Shown piece by piece: positions 38,029 through 45,876 of a stretch of 64,000 nt of DNA (positions within the stretch are counted from its first letter, which is position 1; every line of letters starts with the position of its first letter). Origin of the DNA: Pseudomonas sp. LD120 (GTDB taxonomy: Bacteria > Pseudomonadota > Gammaproteobacteria > Pseudomonadales > Pseudomonadaceae); contig NZ_WVHL01000005.1 in NCBI RefSeq assembly GCF_009861525.1, positions 682,001 to 746,000 on the forward strand. Direction: 5' to 3'. Under the pieces are notes generated by a model that ran no database searches, was not told the origin of the DNA, and worked only from the letters and a program-made list of their open reading frames with translations. A program made the translations under genes and the position numbers.

Positions 38029-39565
38029 GCAGCCTCCAGTGTTGCTCGGCGATGCGCTGCAGGCACAGGCGCAGTTCGCGCTCCAGGGCGCGGTCCTCGA
38101 TAACGGGCGCGAAGTCCGCGGCCAGCTCCCGGTGCATGGCATCCAGGGCCGGCGGCAGCGGCCGCGCGTCGGCTTCCTGGCGGCGCAGCCAGACCCCCTG
38201 GTTGGCCGCGAGCAAGGTGGCGGCGGCCACTTGCTCGGTGAGCTCCAGTACGCGGATCGCGTCGCGGGCGGCGATGGTGCCCATGCTCACCTTGTCCTGG
38301 TTGTGGCACTCGGTGGAACGGGAGAACACGCTGGCCGGCAGGGTGTTCTTCAGGGCCTCGGCGGTCCAGGCGCTGGCGCCGATCTGCACCGCCTTGAAGC
38401 CGTGGTTGAGCATGGCGCGCTCGGCGCTGGCGCCGGACAGGTTGCTCGGCAGGCCGTGGTTGTAGCGCACGTCCACCAGCAGCGCCAACTGCCGGTCGAG
38501 CAGGTCGGCGACGTTGGCCACCAGGTTTTTCAGGCTGTCCATGGCGAAGGCGATGTGCCCGCCGTAGAAGTGCCCGCCGTGCAGCACGCGCTCGGCCTCG
38601 GCGTCGATGATCGGGTTGTCGTTGGCGCTGTTGAGTTCGGTTTCGATAAAACCGCGCAGCCAGTTCAGGCTGTCGGCCAGCACCCCGAGCACATGGGGCG
38701 CGCAGCGCAGCGAGTAGCGGTCCTGCAGGCGGTGCAGGGGCGCGGTCGGTGCGTCGATCGCCAAGTCCTGGCGCAGCCACGCGGCCACTTGCATCTGCCC
38801 CGGGTGCGGCTTGGCGGCGAACAGGCGTTCGTCGAAATGCTCCGGGTTGCCTTGCAGGGCCACCACGTTGAGGGCGGTGATGCGGGTGGCCAGGTGCAGC
38901 AGGTAGTCGGCCCGGGCAAAGGCCAGGCAGGCCAGCCCGGTCATCACCGCGGTGCCGTTCATCAGCGCTAGGGCTTCCTTGGGCCGTAGCACCAGCGGCT
39001 CCCAGCCGAGCTCGCGGTGCACGTCGGCGGACTCTCGGCGCTCGCCACGAAACAGCACCTCGCGTTCGCCGGACAGGGTGGCCGCCACGTAGGACAGCGG
39101 CGTCAGGTCGCCACTGGCGCCCACCGAGCCCTCTTCCGGGATCAGCGGCAGGATGTCCTGGTCGAGGAAGGCCTGCAGGCGCTCCAGCAGTTCCACCCGG
39201 ACGCCGGAAACCCCTTGGCACAGCGACTGCAGGCGCGCGGCCAATACGGCGCGGGTGGCCTGGGCGTCCAGCCGCTTGCCCAGGCCGCAGCCGTGGAAGG
39301 TGTACAGATGCCGGGGCAAGGCCTCGACGTGCTGCAGCGGCACCGCCACCACGCAGGAGTCGCCATAGCCGGTGGTCACGCCATAGATCACCCCTTCCTT
39401 GTCCAGCAGGGAATCGAGGAACTGCGCGCCCTTGGCGATCCGCTGGCGCCAGGCGGCGTCGCTTTGCAGGCAGGTCGGCGTCTGGCGGTTGGCCAGGGCC
39501 AGCACGTCTTCGATGCGCAGGGGGTGTTCGCCGAAGGTTACCGGCTCATGGGTCGAGGTCGTCAT
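38021..39565 (-). CDS. Aromatic amino acid ammonia-lyase (HAL/TAL family)
   Basis: The 514-aa member of the histidine/phenylalanine/tyrosine ammonia-lyase family has the MIO-forming Ala-Ser-Gly in GSVGASGDLTPLSY (about residues 146-159). YGVTTGYGDS lies near residue 61, and the substrate-selectivity loop reads YTFHGCGLG (Phe about 91, His about 92) instead of the Ser-His of histidine-lyases. This favours an aromatic substrate such as tyrosine, giving coumarate as starter for the polyene, as in flexirubin and dialkylresorcinol systems. This assignment is inference; the genuine hut histidase is not expected in this context. Confidence 0.85.
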   Translation of the reverse strand: MTTSTHEPVTFGEHPLRIEDVLALANRQTPTCLQSDAAWRQRIAKGAQFLDSLLDKEGVIYGVTTGYGDSCVVAVPLQHVEALPRHLYTFHGCGLGKRLDAQATRAVLAARLQSLCQGVSGVRVELLERLQAFLDQDILPLIPEEGSVGASGDLTPLSYVAATLSGEREVLFRGERRESADVHRELGWEPLVLRPKEALALMNGTAVMTGLACLAFARADYLLHLATRITALNVVALQGNPEHFDERLFAAKPHPGQMQVAAWLRQDLAIDAPTAPLHRLQDRYSLRCAPHVLGVLADSLNWLRGFIETELNSANDNPIIDAEAERVLHGGHFYGGHIAFAMDSLKNLVANVADLLDRQLALLVDVRYNHGLPSNLSGASAERAMLNHGFKAVQIGASAWTAEALKNTLPASVFSRSTECHNQDKVSMGTIAARDAIRVLELTEQVAAATLLAANQGVWLRRQEADARPLPPALDAMHRELAADFAPVIEDRALERELRLCLQRIAEQHWRLHA

Positions 39566-40502
39566 CGGTCTTCCAGAATGGGTAAAAGTTGAACCATTGT
39601 TGCGGTGCCTGCAGGCAGTACTGGCCCAGGCGCTCGGCGTAGCGGGCGGTCCACTGGGCGATCACTTGCTGGCGGTCATTGCGCTTCCACTGCACGGCCT
39701 CGGCGAAGGGTTCGAGGATCACTTGATAGCGGCCTTGTTGCTTCAGGCACAGCAGCAGGTTGACCGGGCACTTGAGCAACCCGGCCAGCAGCCAGGGGCC
39801 CTGGGGAAAAGCGGCCTGATGGCCGAGGAAATCCACCCGCACATTGCGCCCGCCGTGCAGCGGCACACGGTCGCCGGCAATCGCCAGCCACTCGCCGCGA
39901 TCCAGGCGCTGGCTCAGTTGCAGCATGATCGCCGGGTCCAGCTCGCTGACCTGGATCAATCGCAGGTGGCTGGCCCCGGCCTCGCCCAGCAGGCGGTTGA
40001 AGCGTTCGGCGTGCTTGGTGTGCACCAGCACGTTCATGGTCACCTGCTCGCCCAGCTCGGCCAGGGCCCGGCAGACTTCCAGGTTGCCCAGGTGCGCGCC
40101 CACCAGCAGCTGCCCGCGTTCACCGCGCAGTTGGTGGCGCAACTGCGCCGGATCGACGATTTCGATCTGCTCGATGCGCAGCTTGCCGTTCCACACGTCG
40201 AGCTTGTCCAACAGGGCATCGGCAAAGGCCATGAACTGGCCAAACACCCGCCAGTGGCTGGGGCGCAACTCATCGCGCCCGCTCCATTGCGCCAGACGCT
40301 GCCGGTACTGCCAGATGCTGCGCCGGGCACGGCGGCCGAACAGGAAGAAATAGAACACGATGGCGTATAGCACAGGGCTTAGCACCCGGCGCCCCAACAC
40401 CCGCACGGCAAAGGCGGTGAGCTTCATCAGCCAGAAGCTGCCGCGCTCCTGATGGCCGGCCCAGTGTTCGCTGCCGGGCTTCTTGGGGGGCTCCAGGTTC
40501 AT
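39546..40502 (-). CDS. LpxL/HtrB-family lipid acyltransferase
   Basis: The 318-aa inner-membrane-associated acyltransferase has an N-terminal hydrophobic helix (VLSPVLYAIVFYFFLFGRRAR) and the HX4E catalytic motif in GAHLGNLEVCRAL (about residue 135). A GDRVPLHGG block and a final WFNFYPFW, common in LpxL-like proteins of aryl polyene clusters, follow. It likely transfers the polyene or a fatty acyl group to a lipid head. The start at 40502 (MNLEPPKK) overlaps the glycosyltransferase stop (ATGA). Confidence 0.83.
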   Translation of the reverse strand: MNLEPPKKPGSEHWAGHQERGSFWLMKLTAFAVRVLGRRVLSPVLYAIVFYFFLFGRRARRSIWQYRQRLAQWSGRDELRPSHWRVFGQFMAFADALLDKLDVWNGKLRIEQIEIVDPAQLRHQLRGERGQLLVGAHLGNLEVCRALAELGEQVTMNVLVHTKHAERFNRLLGEAGASHLRLIQVSELDPAIMLQLSQRLDRGEWLAIAGDRVPLHGGRNVRVDFLGHQAAFPQGPWLLAGLLKCPVNLLLCLKQQGRYQVILEPFAEAVQWKRNDRQQVIAQWTARYAERLGQYCLQAPQQWFNFYPFWKTDDDLDP

Positions 40503-41233
40503 GAACGCCACCGGCGCCAGAGGATCAGCGGCAGGCGCAGCAACATGCCGAAGAACAGCTTGGCGTGCATCTTGGAAATCAGCGCGTTGTCGTGGAACAG
40601 GCGAAAGTGCGAGAGGCCGTCCTGGGGGTAGTGAACCCGGGTCGGCAGCCAGTGCATGGGTTGGTTGCGCCAGGACAGGCGCACGAGGATTTCCGGGTCG
40701 AAGTCCATGCGCCGGCCCAGTTGCACCGAGTCGAGCAGGGCCAACGTGGCGGGCAGGGGATAGACCCGAAAGCCGCACATGGAGTCCGGAATCTGCAGCG
40801 ACAGGCTGTTGATCCACACCCACACGTGGGTCAGGTAGCGGGCGTACAGGCGGCCCTTGGGCACGCTGGTGTCGTACTGTGGATAACCGCAAATCAGCGC
40901 CTCGGGATGGGCCTGTGAGCGTTGGATGAAGTTATCCACATCCGTGAGGTCGTGCTGGCCGTCGGCGTCCACCTGCAGGGCGTGGCTGAACCCCAGGTGC
41001 GCGGCTTCGCGCAGGCCGGCCATGACCGCGCCGCCCTTGCCCTGGTTGACCGCCAGGCGAATCAGGAACACCTGCTCGCGCTCGGCCATTTGTTCCAGCA
41101 CCGCCGCACAGGCCGGGTTGCTGGCGTCGTCCGCCAGCACGCAGGGCAGGCCCCGGGCCAGAAGCGCATCGATCACCGCGGGCACGGCGGTTTCATGGTT
41201 GTAGACCGGAATGACCGCACAAGGCTTATGCAT
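40499..41233 (-). CDS. Family 2 glycosyltransferase
   Basis: The 244-aa GT-A enzyme begins MHKPCAVIPVYNH, with a nucleotide-binding LADDASNP motif and the DXD-type QVDADGQHD (about residue 92). No membrane helices are evident except a basic hydrophobic tail (LLRLPLILWRRWRS) that may anchor it. It presumably attaches a sugar or phosphosugar to the pigment lipid. ATG 41233 is preceded by a G-rich stretch; upstream codons in the same frame (to 41341) overlap the ligase gene and are unlikely. Confidence 0.83.
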   Translation of the reverse strand: MHKPCAVIPVYNHETAVPAVIDALLARGLPCVLADDASNPACAAVLEQMAEREQVFLIRLAVNQGKGGAVMAGLREAAHLGFSHALQVDADGQHDLTDVDNFIQRSQAHPEALICGYPQYDTSVPKGRLYARYLTHVWVWINSLSLQIPDSMCGFRVYPLPATLALLDSVQLGRRMDFDPEILVRLSWRNQPMHWLPTRVHYPQDGLSHFRLFHDNALISKMHAKLFFGMLLRLPLILWRRWRS

Positions 41234-41298
41234 GGCCGCGGCCCCCCACACGGCAGGAACCGGCGTGCCGGCACATCCCGGGTTCAACACCCAGCAAC

Positions 41299-42972
41299 TT
41301 ATCCACAGCTGGCCTCCAGGACGATCCGCCCACTGGAACAAGGAGCGCCGTCATTGAGGTAGGCGAAATACAGTTTCTGGCGCTGGGCATCGAAGCGCAG
41401 GTTCAGCTGGATACGATCACCGGGTCGCACCAGTTGCTGGAACTTCAGCACTTCCATGCCGGCGAAGCGGCCCGGCAGTTCGAGCAGTTGCTGGCCCAGG
41501 GCCAGGGCCCAGTCCACTTGCACGACCCCCGGCAGCACCGGGGTGGCGGGGAAGTGCCCGCTGAAGTAGGCCAGGTCCGGCGGAACCGCCAGTTGCAGTT
41601 GCCATTCGTCGGCGTGCTGCACCTGCTCCAGCACCTCCGGCGCTTGCGGGCGCGGCGCCAGCAGCAGGGCCTGGACCTCGGCCTGGGGCAGCTTGCCCTG
41701 GCTGTTGAGGGGCATCTGTTGCACCAGGCGCCAGCGCCGTGGCAGGGCCAGGGCTTCGCAATGCCCGGCCAGATGCTGGCGCAGGGACTGGGTCAGGTGG
41801 CGCCGGCCCTGGTTGCGCAAGGCATGCAGCCCGGCTTCGCTGAGCACCAGCAGGGCGCCGAGGTAGGCGCGGTTGTCTTCGATCACCCCCAGGCGCGCTT
41901 CCGCCACCCAGTCGTGCTGCTCCAGGGCCTGTTCGAGCATGGGCAGGGAGAGGCGTTTTTCTTCCAGCTTGACGATACGGTCCAGGCGCCCCAGCAGCTC
42001 GAAGCGGCCGTCGGCGCCAATGCGCGCGGCATCGGCGGTATGTTCCACGTGACCGGCAGGCAGATAGGGGGAACGGATCAGCAGCGCGCCGTCGCGATCC
42101 TGGCTCAGGCCTACCTCGGCGAAGGGTTGCCACAGTGGGTCGCCCTGGCGCCAGGCAATGCCGCCGGTTTCCGAGCTGCCGAGGATTTCCGTCGGCCATT
42201 GCTGCAGGCGCTGTTGCAGCCCGCTGGCGGCCTCAGCAGGCAGGGCGCCGCCGGAGGAGAACACCCGACGCACCGGGCTCAGGGCCGGCCAGTCGAGGTT
42301 GTCTCCCATGCGTTTGAGCAATGCCGGGCTGGCTACCCAGGCGAATGCCGGGCATTCGCGGCTGGCCCGTTGCAGGTCTTCGGGGAACGGCAATTGGCGG
42401 CGCACGAAGGGGCGCCCGGCGCACAGCGGCCAAAGCACCCGGAACAGCAACCCGTAGATGTGCTGGGTGGCGACGCTGCCGATGATCCAGGCCGGGCCCA
42501 GGTCGGCGCCCCACAGTTGTTCCAGAGCGCCAACTTCGTTGGCCAGCTGGCGCAGGCTTTTTTCGATGCGCTTGGGCTCGCCGCTGGAGCCCGAGGTGCA
42601 CAGGCTCAGTCGGCAGGCGTCCAGGTCCAGCTCGGCCGGTTCCAGGGGCTGGGCCTGCAACTGCGGCAGGGGCGTGTCCTGATCGGTCAGCCACAGGTCG
42701 ACGTCCGCCGCCCAGCGCTGGCGGGTCTGGGCCTGGAGGTCGGCGGGCAGCAATACGCTGACCCCGGCGCGCCAGGCGCCCAGCAGGGCCACGGCCAGGT
42801 CCACGGCGTCTTCCAGGTGCAGCGCCAGCCGGCGCACGCCGCGTGCTTGCAGGGCGCCGGCCAGGCGCAGGGCCTGCGCCTGTACCTGCTCCAGGTCGAT
42901 GTTGGGCTGGGCGCTGACCACCCGAGCGGTGTACGTCTTGAGCAGCAACTGCTCAAGGGGGATCCAGTTCAT
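41299..42972 (-). CDS. Acyl/aryl adenylate ligase fused to a hotdog dehydratase (ApeH/ApeI-like)
   Basis: The 557-aa fusion protein. The N-terminal AMP-binding enzyme (about residues 1-440) has the P-loop CTSGSSGEPKR (about 122-132), ILGSSETGG, and the catalytic Lys in GRLDRIVKLEEKRL. The C-terminal ~110 residues (from about 445) form a FabA/ApeI-like hotdog domain with YFSGHFPATPVLPGVVQVDWAL. The ligase probably activates the aryl acid onto an ACP and the hotdog domain dehydrates during elongation. It overlaps the membrane-protein gene by four bases. Confidence 0.85.
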   Translation of the reverse strand: MNWIPLEQLLLKTYTARVVSAQPNIDLEQVQAQALRLAGALQARGVRRLALHLEDAVDLAVALLGAWRAGVSVLLPADLQAQTRQRWAADVDLWLTDQDTPLPQLQAQPLEPAELDLDACRLSLCTSGSSGEPKRIEKSLRQLANEVGALEQLWGADLGPAWIIGSVATQHIYGLLFRVLWPLCAGRPFVRRQLPFPEDLQRASRECPAFAWVASPALLKRMGDNLDWPALSPVRRVFSSGGALPAEAASGLQQRLQQWPTEILGSSETGGIAWRQGDPLWQPFAEVGLSQDRDGALLIRSPYLPAGHVEHTADAARIGADGRFELLGRLDRIVKLEEKRLSLPMLEQALEQHDWVAEARLGVIEDNRAYLGALLVLSEAGLHALRNQGRRHLTQSLRQHLAGHCEALALPRRWRLVQQMPLNSQGKLPQAEVQALLLAPRPQAPEVLEQVQHADEWQLQLAVPPDLAYFSGHFPATPVLPGVVQVDWALALGQQLLELPGRFAGMEVLKFQQLVRPGDRIQLNLRFDAQRQKLYFAYLNDGAPCSSGRIVLEASCG

Positions 42973-43514
42973 CTGTGGCCTCGTACCCGTTGTCGTAAGA
43001 GCCATTCAATGGCAAACAGCAAGCCCATCAGCCCGTAGGCGATCAGGCCGTTGTACAACGTCCACCAGCTCAGCGGCGCCCAGAGCGTCAGGGCCGCGGC
43101 GAGCACGCCGTTACAGAAGAAAAACACACTCCAGGCGATGGTCACCTGGCGGGTATAGCGCACGGCTTTTTCCGGCAGGTCCGGCTCGCTGATACGGGCC
43201 AGGCGCTCGGCTATCGGCGGGCCGTATTTCAGGCTGAGGCCGAACAGTCCCAGCATGAAACCGCTGATCAGCACCGGGTACCAGCGCAGCAGCGCCGGGT
43301 GGTCGAACCAGGCCAGCAGCAGGCAGAAGACGATCGCTGCGGCGGCCATCCACAGGCTGCCGGGGCGGCGTTCGCCGGTTAGCGCCCGGGCCAGCCACAG
43401 GCCGCCCAGCAGCAGGCCGAACTGCCACGGGGCGAAGTGCTCCATGCCGAAGTACACCGCGAAGGGGTAAAGCAGGCCGGCCAGCAACAAGCCCAGGCCG
43501 ATCAGCCGGCTCAT
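42969..43514 (-). CDS. Integral membrane protein of the aryl polyene operon (COG4648-like)
   Basis: The 181-aa protein has about five predicted membrane helices (LIGLGLLLAGLLYPFAVYF, then three to four more) and a positively charged C-terminus (LLRQRVRGHR). Similar unassigned membrane proteins sit between the ACP and ligase genes in most aryl polyene clusters. There is no catalytic motif. Four-base overlaps link it to the ACP gene upstream and the ligase downstream. Confidence 0.75.
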   Translation of the reverse strand: MSRLIGLGLLLAGLLYPFAVYFGMEHFAPWQFGLLLGGLWLARALTGERRPGSLWMAAAAIVFCLLLAWFDHPALLRWYPVLISGFMLGLFGLSLKYGPPIAERLARISEPDLPEKAVRYTRQVTIAWSVFFFCNGVLAAALTLWAPLSWWTLYNGLIAYGLMGLLFAIEWLLRQRVRGHR

Positions 43515-43765
43515 GCGGCCGGTTGGACCAGACGGTAGACCGCCTCGACCACGTCGTTGACGGTGCGCACCGACTTGAATTCCTCGGCGGCGATTTTCTT
43601 GCCGGTCTGACGCTTGATGTGGTCGATCAGGTCGACCGCATCGATGCTGTCGATTTCCAGGTCCTGGTACAGGTTGGAGTCCAGGCTGATGCTGTCGGGT
43701 TCCAGCTCGAAGAGCTCGACCAGGGCATCGCGCAGGGTGTTGAAAATGTCGTCACGGGTTTGCAT
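43511..43765 (-). CDS. Acyl carrier protein 1 (aryl polyene)
   Basis: The 84-aa acyl carrier protein has the phosphopantetheine attachment Ser in EIDSIDAVDLIDHIK (Ser about residue 39). It carries starter or growing polyene intermediates between the ligase, ketosynthases, reductase and dehydratases. It is the second of two ACP genes in tandem, separated by nine bases. Confidence 0.92.
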   Translation of the reverse strand: MQTRDDIFNTLRDALVELFELEPDSISLDSNLYQDLEIDSIDAVDLIDHIKRQTGKKIAAEEFKSVRTVNDVVEAVYRLVQPAA

Positions 43766-43774
43766 GGTCGGTTC

Positions 43775-44047
43775 TCAAGCTGCCTGTTTTGCAGTGACGA
43801 ACGCCGCAAGGCTCGCCACGTTACTGAAGTGGTTGCGGGTGTCCTTGGCGTCGGCGTCGATCTTGATGCCGTACTTTTTCTGGATCGCCAGGCCCAGTTC
43901 CAGGGCGTCCACCGAGTCCAGGCCGAGGCCTTCACCGAACAGGGTCTGATCGTCGCCAATGTCCTGGGCGCTGATGTCTTCGAGGCCCAGGGCGTCGATG
44001 ATCAGCAGTTTGATTTCAAGCATCAGATCCGGGTGCGTATCGCTCAT
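43775..44047 (-). CDS. Acyl carrier protein 2 (aryl polyene)
   Basis: The 90-aa acyl carrier protein has Ser about residue 43 in GLGLDSVDALELGLAIQ. It starts at ATG 44047 (MSDTHPDL) with TAAGGAG ten bases upstream, inside the end of the acyltransferase gene (overlap 32 bp). Paired ACPs are a regular feature of aryl polyene clusters, one probably dedicated to the aryl starter and one to elongation; which is which is not evident. Confidence 0.9.
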   Translation of the reverse strand: MSDTHPDLMLEIKLLIIDALGLEDISAQDIGDDQTLFGEGLGLDSVDALELGLAIQKKYGIKIDADAKDTRNHFSNVASLAAFVTAKQAA

Positions 44048-44837
44048 CTCTGGCGAGCTCCTTAATGAAATAGTGGTGCAAGTGCTCATTGAGCTTGCGC
44101 GAAGCCTGGGGCGCCGGGCCTTGGGCGGCAAAGGTCTGTGGGTCTATATCGGCACCGACGTGAAAACTGAAGTGCACACGGCGTTGCGGGATGCGGTACC
44201 AGGGCTCTGCCTTGGTCAGGGTGGTGGGGCTGACCTTGATCACCACCGGGGTGATGATTGTTGCACCGCGCAAGGCAATCGCGGCGGCGCCTCGATGAAA
44301 GGCGGGTGCGGTGCCGGGCTGGGTGCGGGTACCTTCGGGAAAGACGATCAGGGTCTGGCCCTCTTGCAGCGCTCCGGAGGCGGCATCGAGCATGTCCATG
44401 CTGCCGTCGTTGCTGATGTATTGGGTGGAGCGCACCGGTCCGCGGGTGAAGGGATTGTCCCAGAGGCTTTCCTTGACCACGCAGTTGGCGTCACGTACCA
44501 GACCGATCAGGAACACCACGTCGATCAGCGACGGATGGTTGGCAATGATCATCTGCCCCGGACGCCCGAGCAGGTGGGCGCCTTTGACCTCATAGGTGAG
44601 CACGCCGCTCTTGGCCATGAAACGGATGAACAGCCAGAACAGCCGGCTGACGGTCTTGCGTGCGCGTTGGCGCTGGACGTGGGCATCACCGGGCAGGCAG
44701 GCGAGCAGGGGGAAGATCACCAGGCGCAGGCACAAACCACCGATGCCGAACAGTGCGAAGCTCAGTGCGGTGGCCAGCAGGCGCCAGTAGTAGCCGTCAC
44801 GGCCCTTGGCGGTCAGAGATTGCGTTGCCAGGTCCAT
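44016..44837 (-). CDS. 1-Acylglycerol-3-phosphate acyltransferase-like protein (LPLAT)
   Basis: The 273-aa PlsC-type acyltransferase has an N-terminal hydrophobic segment (LLATALSFALFGIGGLCLRLVIF), the HX4D motif in IANHPSLIDVVFL (about residue 100), and VFPEGTRT near residue 167. It likely esterifies the glycerolipid head that carries the polyene. The start at 44837 (MDLATQSL) overlaps the upstream gene by 25 bp; a longer form from 44915 is possible but would begin deep in that gene. Confidence 0.83.
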   Translation of the reverse strand: MDLATQSLTAKGRDGYYWRLLATALSFALFGIGGLCLRLVIFPLLACLPGDAHVQRQRARKTVSRLFWLFIRFMAKSGVLTYEVKGAHLLGRPGQMIIANHPSLIDVVFLIGLVRDANCVVKESLWDNPFTRGPVRSTQYISNDGSMDMLDAASGALQEGQTLIVFPEGTRTQPGTAPAFHRGAAAIALRGATIITPVVIKVSPTTLTKAEPWYRIPQRRVHFSFHVGADIDPQTFAAQGPAPQASRKLNEHLHHYFIKELARDERYAPGSDA

Positions 44838-45532
44838 ACACGATTCATCCAGGCATGTTGGCAAAGGGTCTGCGAGCCGAGCAGCGCACGCAACAGGTTC
44901 AGGGCGTGTGGCCATTGGGCCTTGGGCAGTTGCCCGTCATGGCTGTCCAGGGACAGTTGCCAGTCGTCGCCGGGGGTCAGCAACAGGCCCAGGGCATAAG
45001 GGAATGGCACGTCATCGATCCAGCTGGCGTAGGCGTCGGGCGGCTGTTCTTCGGTGATCACCAGCAGCACATGGCGCGCGCCGTCCGCCAGCAGCGTGGC
45101 GGCCTCCAGCAGGCCGTGCTCCAAGCCGTCACCAGCGGCGGCCAGGGCAGTCATTTCGCTGGTTTCGCCGCGCATGATCGACCACAGGCCGATCACCGCG
45201 TTGTGCACCGAGAGGCTGAACTGGGTCGGCGACAGCGGCTGCCCGGCCGCCAGGTCGCTGAGGATCTCGAAGGTGCGCGGGGTTTCGCCATGCCGGGAGA
45301 TGAACACCAGCGGCAACTGCTCCAAGCCTTCGGCCAGGGGCCAGCCGACGCTGAAGGCCATGCGCGCCAGGCGGCTGAGGCGGCGACGCTGCATGGCCGG
45401 AAGAAAAGACACATCGGGAGCGGCATCGCTGGTTTCAGGCAGGGCCGGCTGATGGCTCCAGGCCTGCCAGGCGGCCACGCTTTCGAGCCCAGGGGCCCAC
45501 GCACGCCATTGAGCGATGTTGAACTTGATCAC
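44813..45532 (-). CDS. Ketosynthase-like chain-length factor (aryl polyene, ApeC-type)
   Basis: The 239-aa protein resembles the N-terminal half of ketosynthases (QRRRLSRLARMAFSVGWPLAEG, ISRHGETPRTFEILSDLA, SLSVHNAVIGLWSI) but lacks the active-site Cys, consistent with the inactive partner that pairs with an ApeO-type ketosynthase. It is the first gene of the 18-kb operon, reading from a GTG at 45532 with a weak GGGA ribosome site. A sigma-70-like promoter lies about 95 bp upstream. Confidence 0.83.
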   Translation of the reverse strand: MIKFNIAQWRAWAPGLESVAAWQAWSHQPALPETSDAAPDVSFLPAMQRRRLSRLARMAFSVGWPLAEGLEQLPLVFISRHGETPRTFEILSDLAAGQPLSPTQFSLSVHNAVIGLWSIMRGETSEMTALAAAGDGLEHGLLEAATLLADGARHVLLVITEEQPPDAYASWIDDVPFPYALGLLLTPGDDWQLSLDSHDGQLPKAQWPHALNLLRALLGSQTLCQHAWMNRVWTWQRNL

Positions 45533-45876
45533 TTGATTTCATCCCGCCCCTGCGGGCTTCCTTGACGCGGTATATCGCTTCGAATGGCGACTGACCTGGG
45601 TGACGCGACAGCGTCAGTGGCGCGCATTATCCCGGTGCGACTGGCTGGTAGCAAATGTTGCTTGGGCTGTGGGTCGCAAAATCGACGAAACCTTCACCTT
45701 GAAGTGTGTCTTTTTGCCACTATCCGGTCTGGCTCCGGACGCGTAGTGCCCCGGGTTGTCGCTGGACGCCTGCTGCTGAGCGGCCTTGGGCGTTTGAAAC
45801 TCTTGCACCGCCGAGGTAGCGCAGAAAAGGCGTGGGCTACTACACTCGGCCATCTTTGATACACGGAGGTTTAGAC
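45533..45876. other. Divergent intergenic region between the aryl polyene operon and parA
   Basis: This 344-bp gap has no gene I can support. Small open frames on both strands here overlap each other and lack ribosome sites and family features. It holds the minus-strand promoter listed at 45626-45654, and the parA ribosome site ACGGAGGT at 45863-45870. An inverted motif GACGCGACAGCGTC occurs near 45602-45615 and could be an operator; no regulator can be named. Confidence 0.5.
45626..45654 (-). promoter_or_regulatory. Sigma-70-like promoter of the aryl polyene operon
   Basis: On the minus strand TTGCTA (45654-45649), a 17-bp spacer, and GATAAT (45631-45626) form a good promoter reading toward the chain-length-factor gene at 45532. 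Confidence 0.55.

Noticed and set aside
45584..45859. Small open frames on both strands upstream of parA
   Set aside because: They overlap each other, lack ribosome sites, and one crosses the likely operon promoter.
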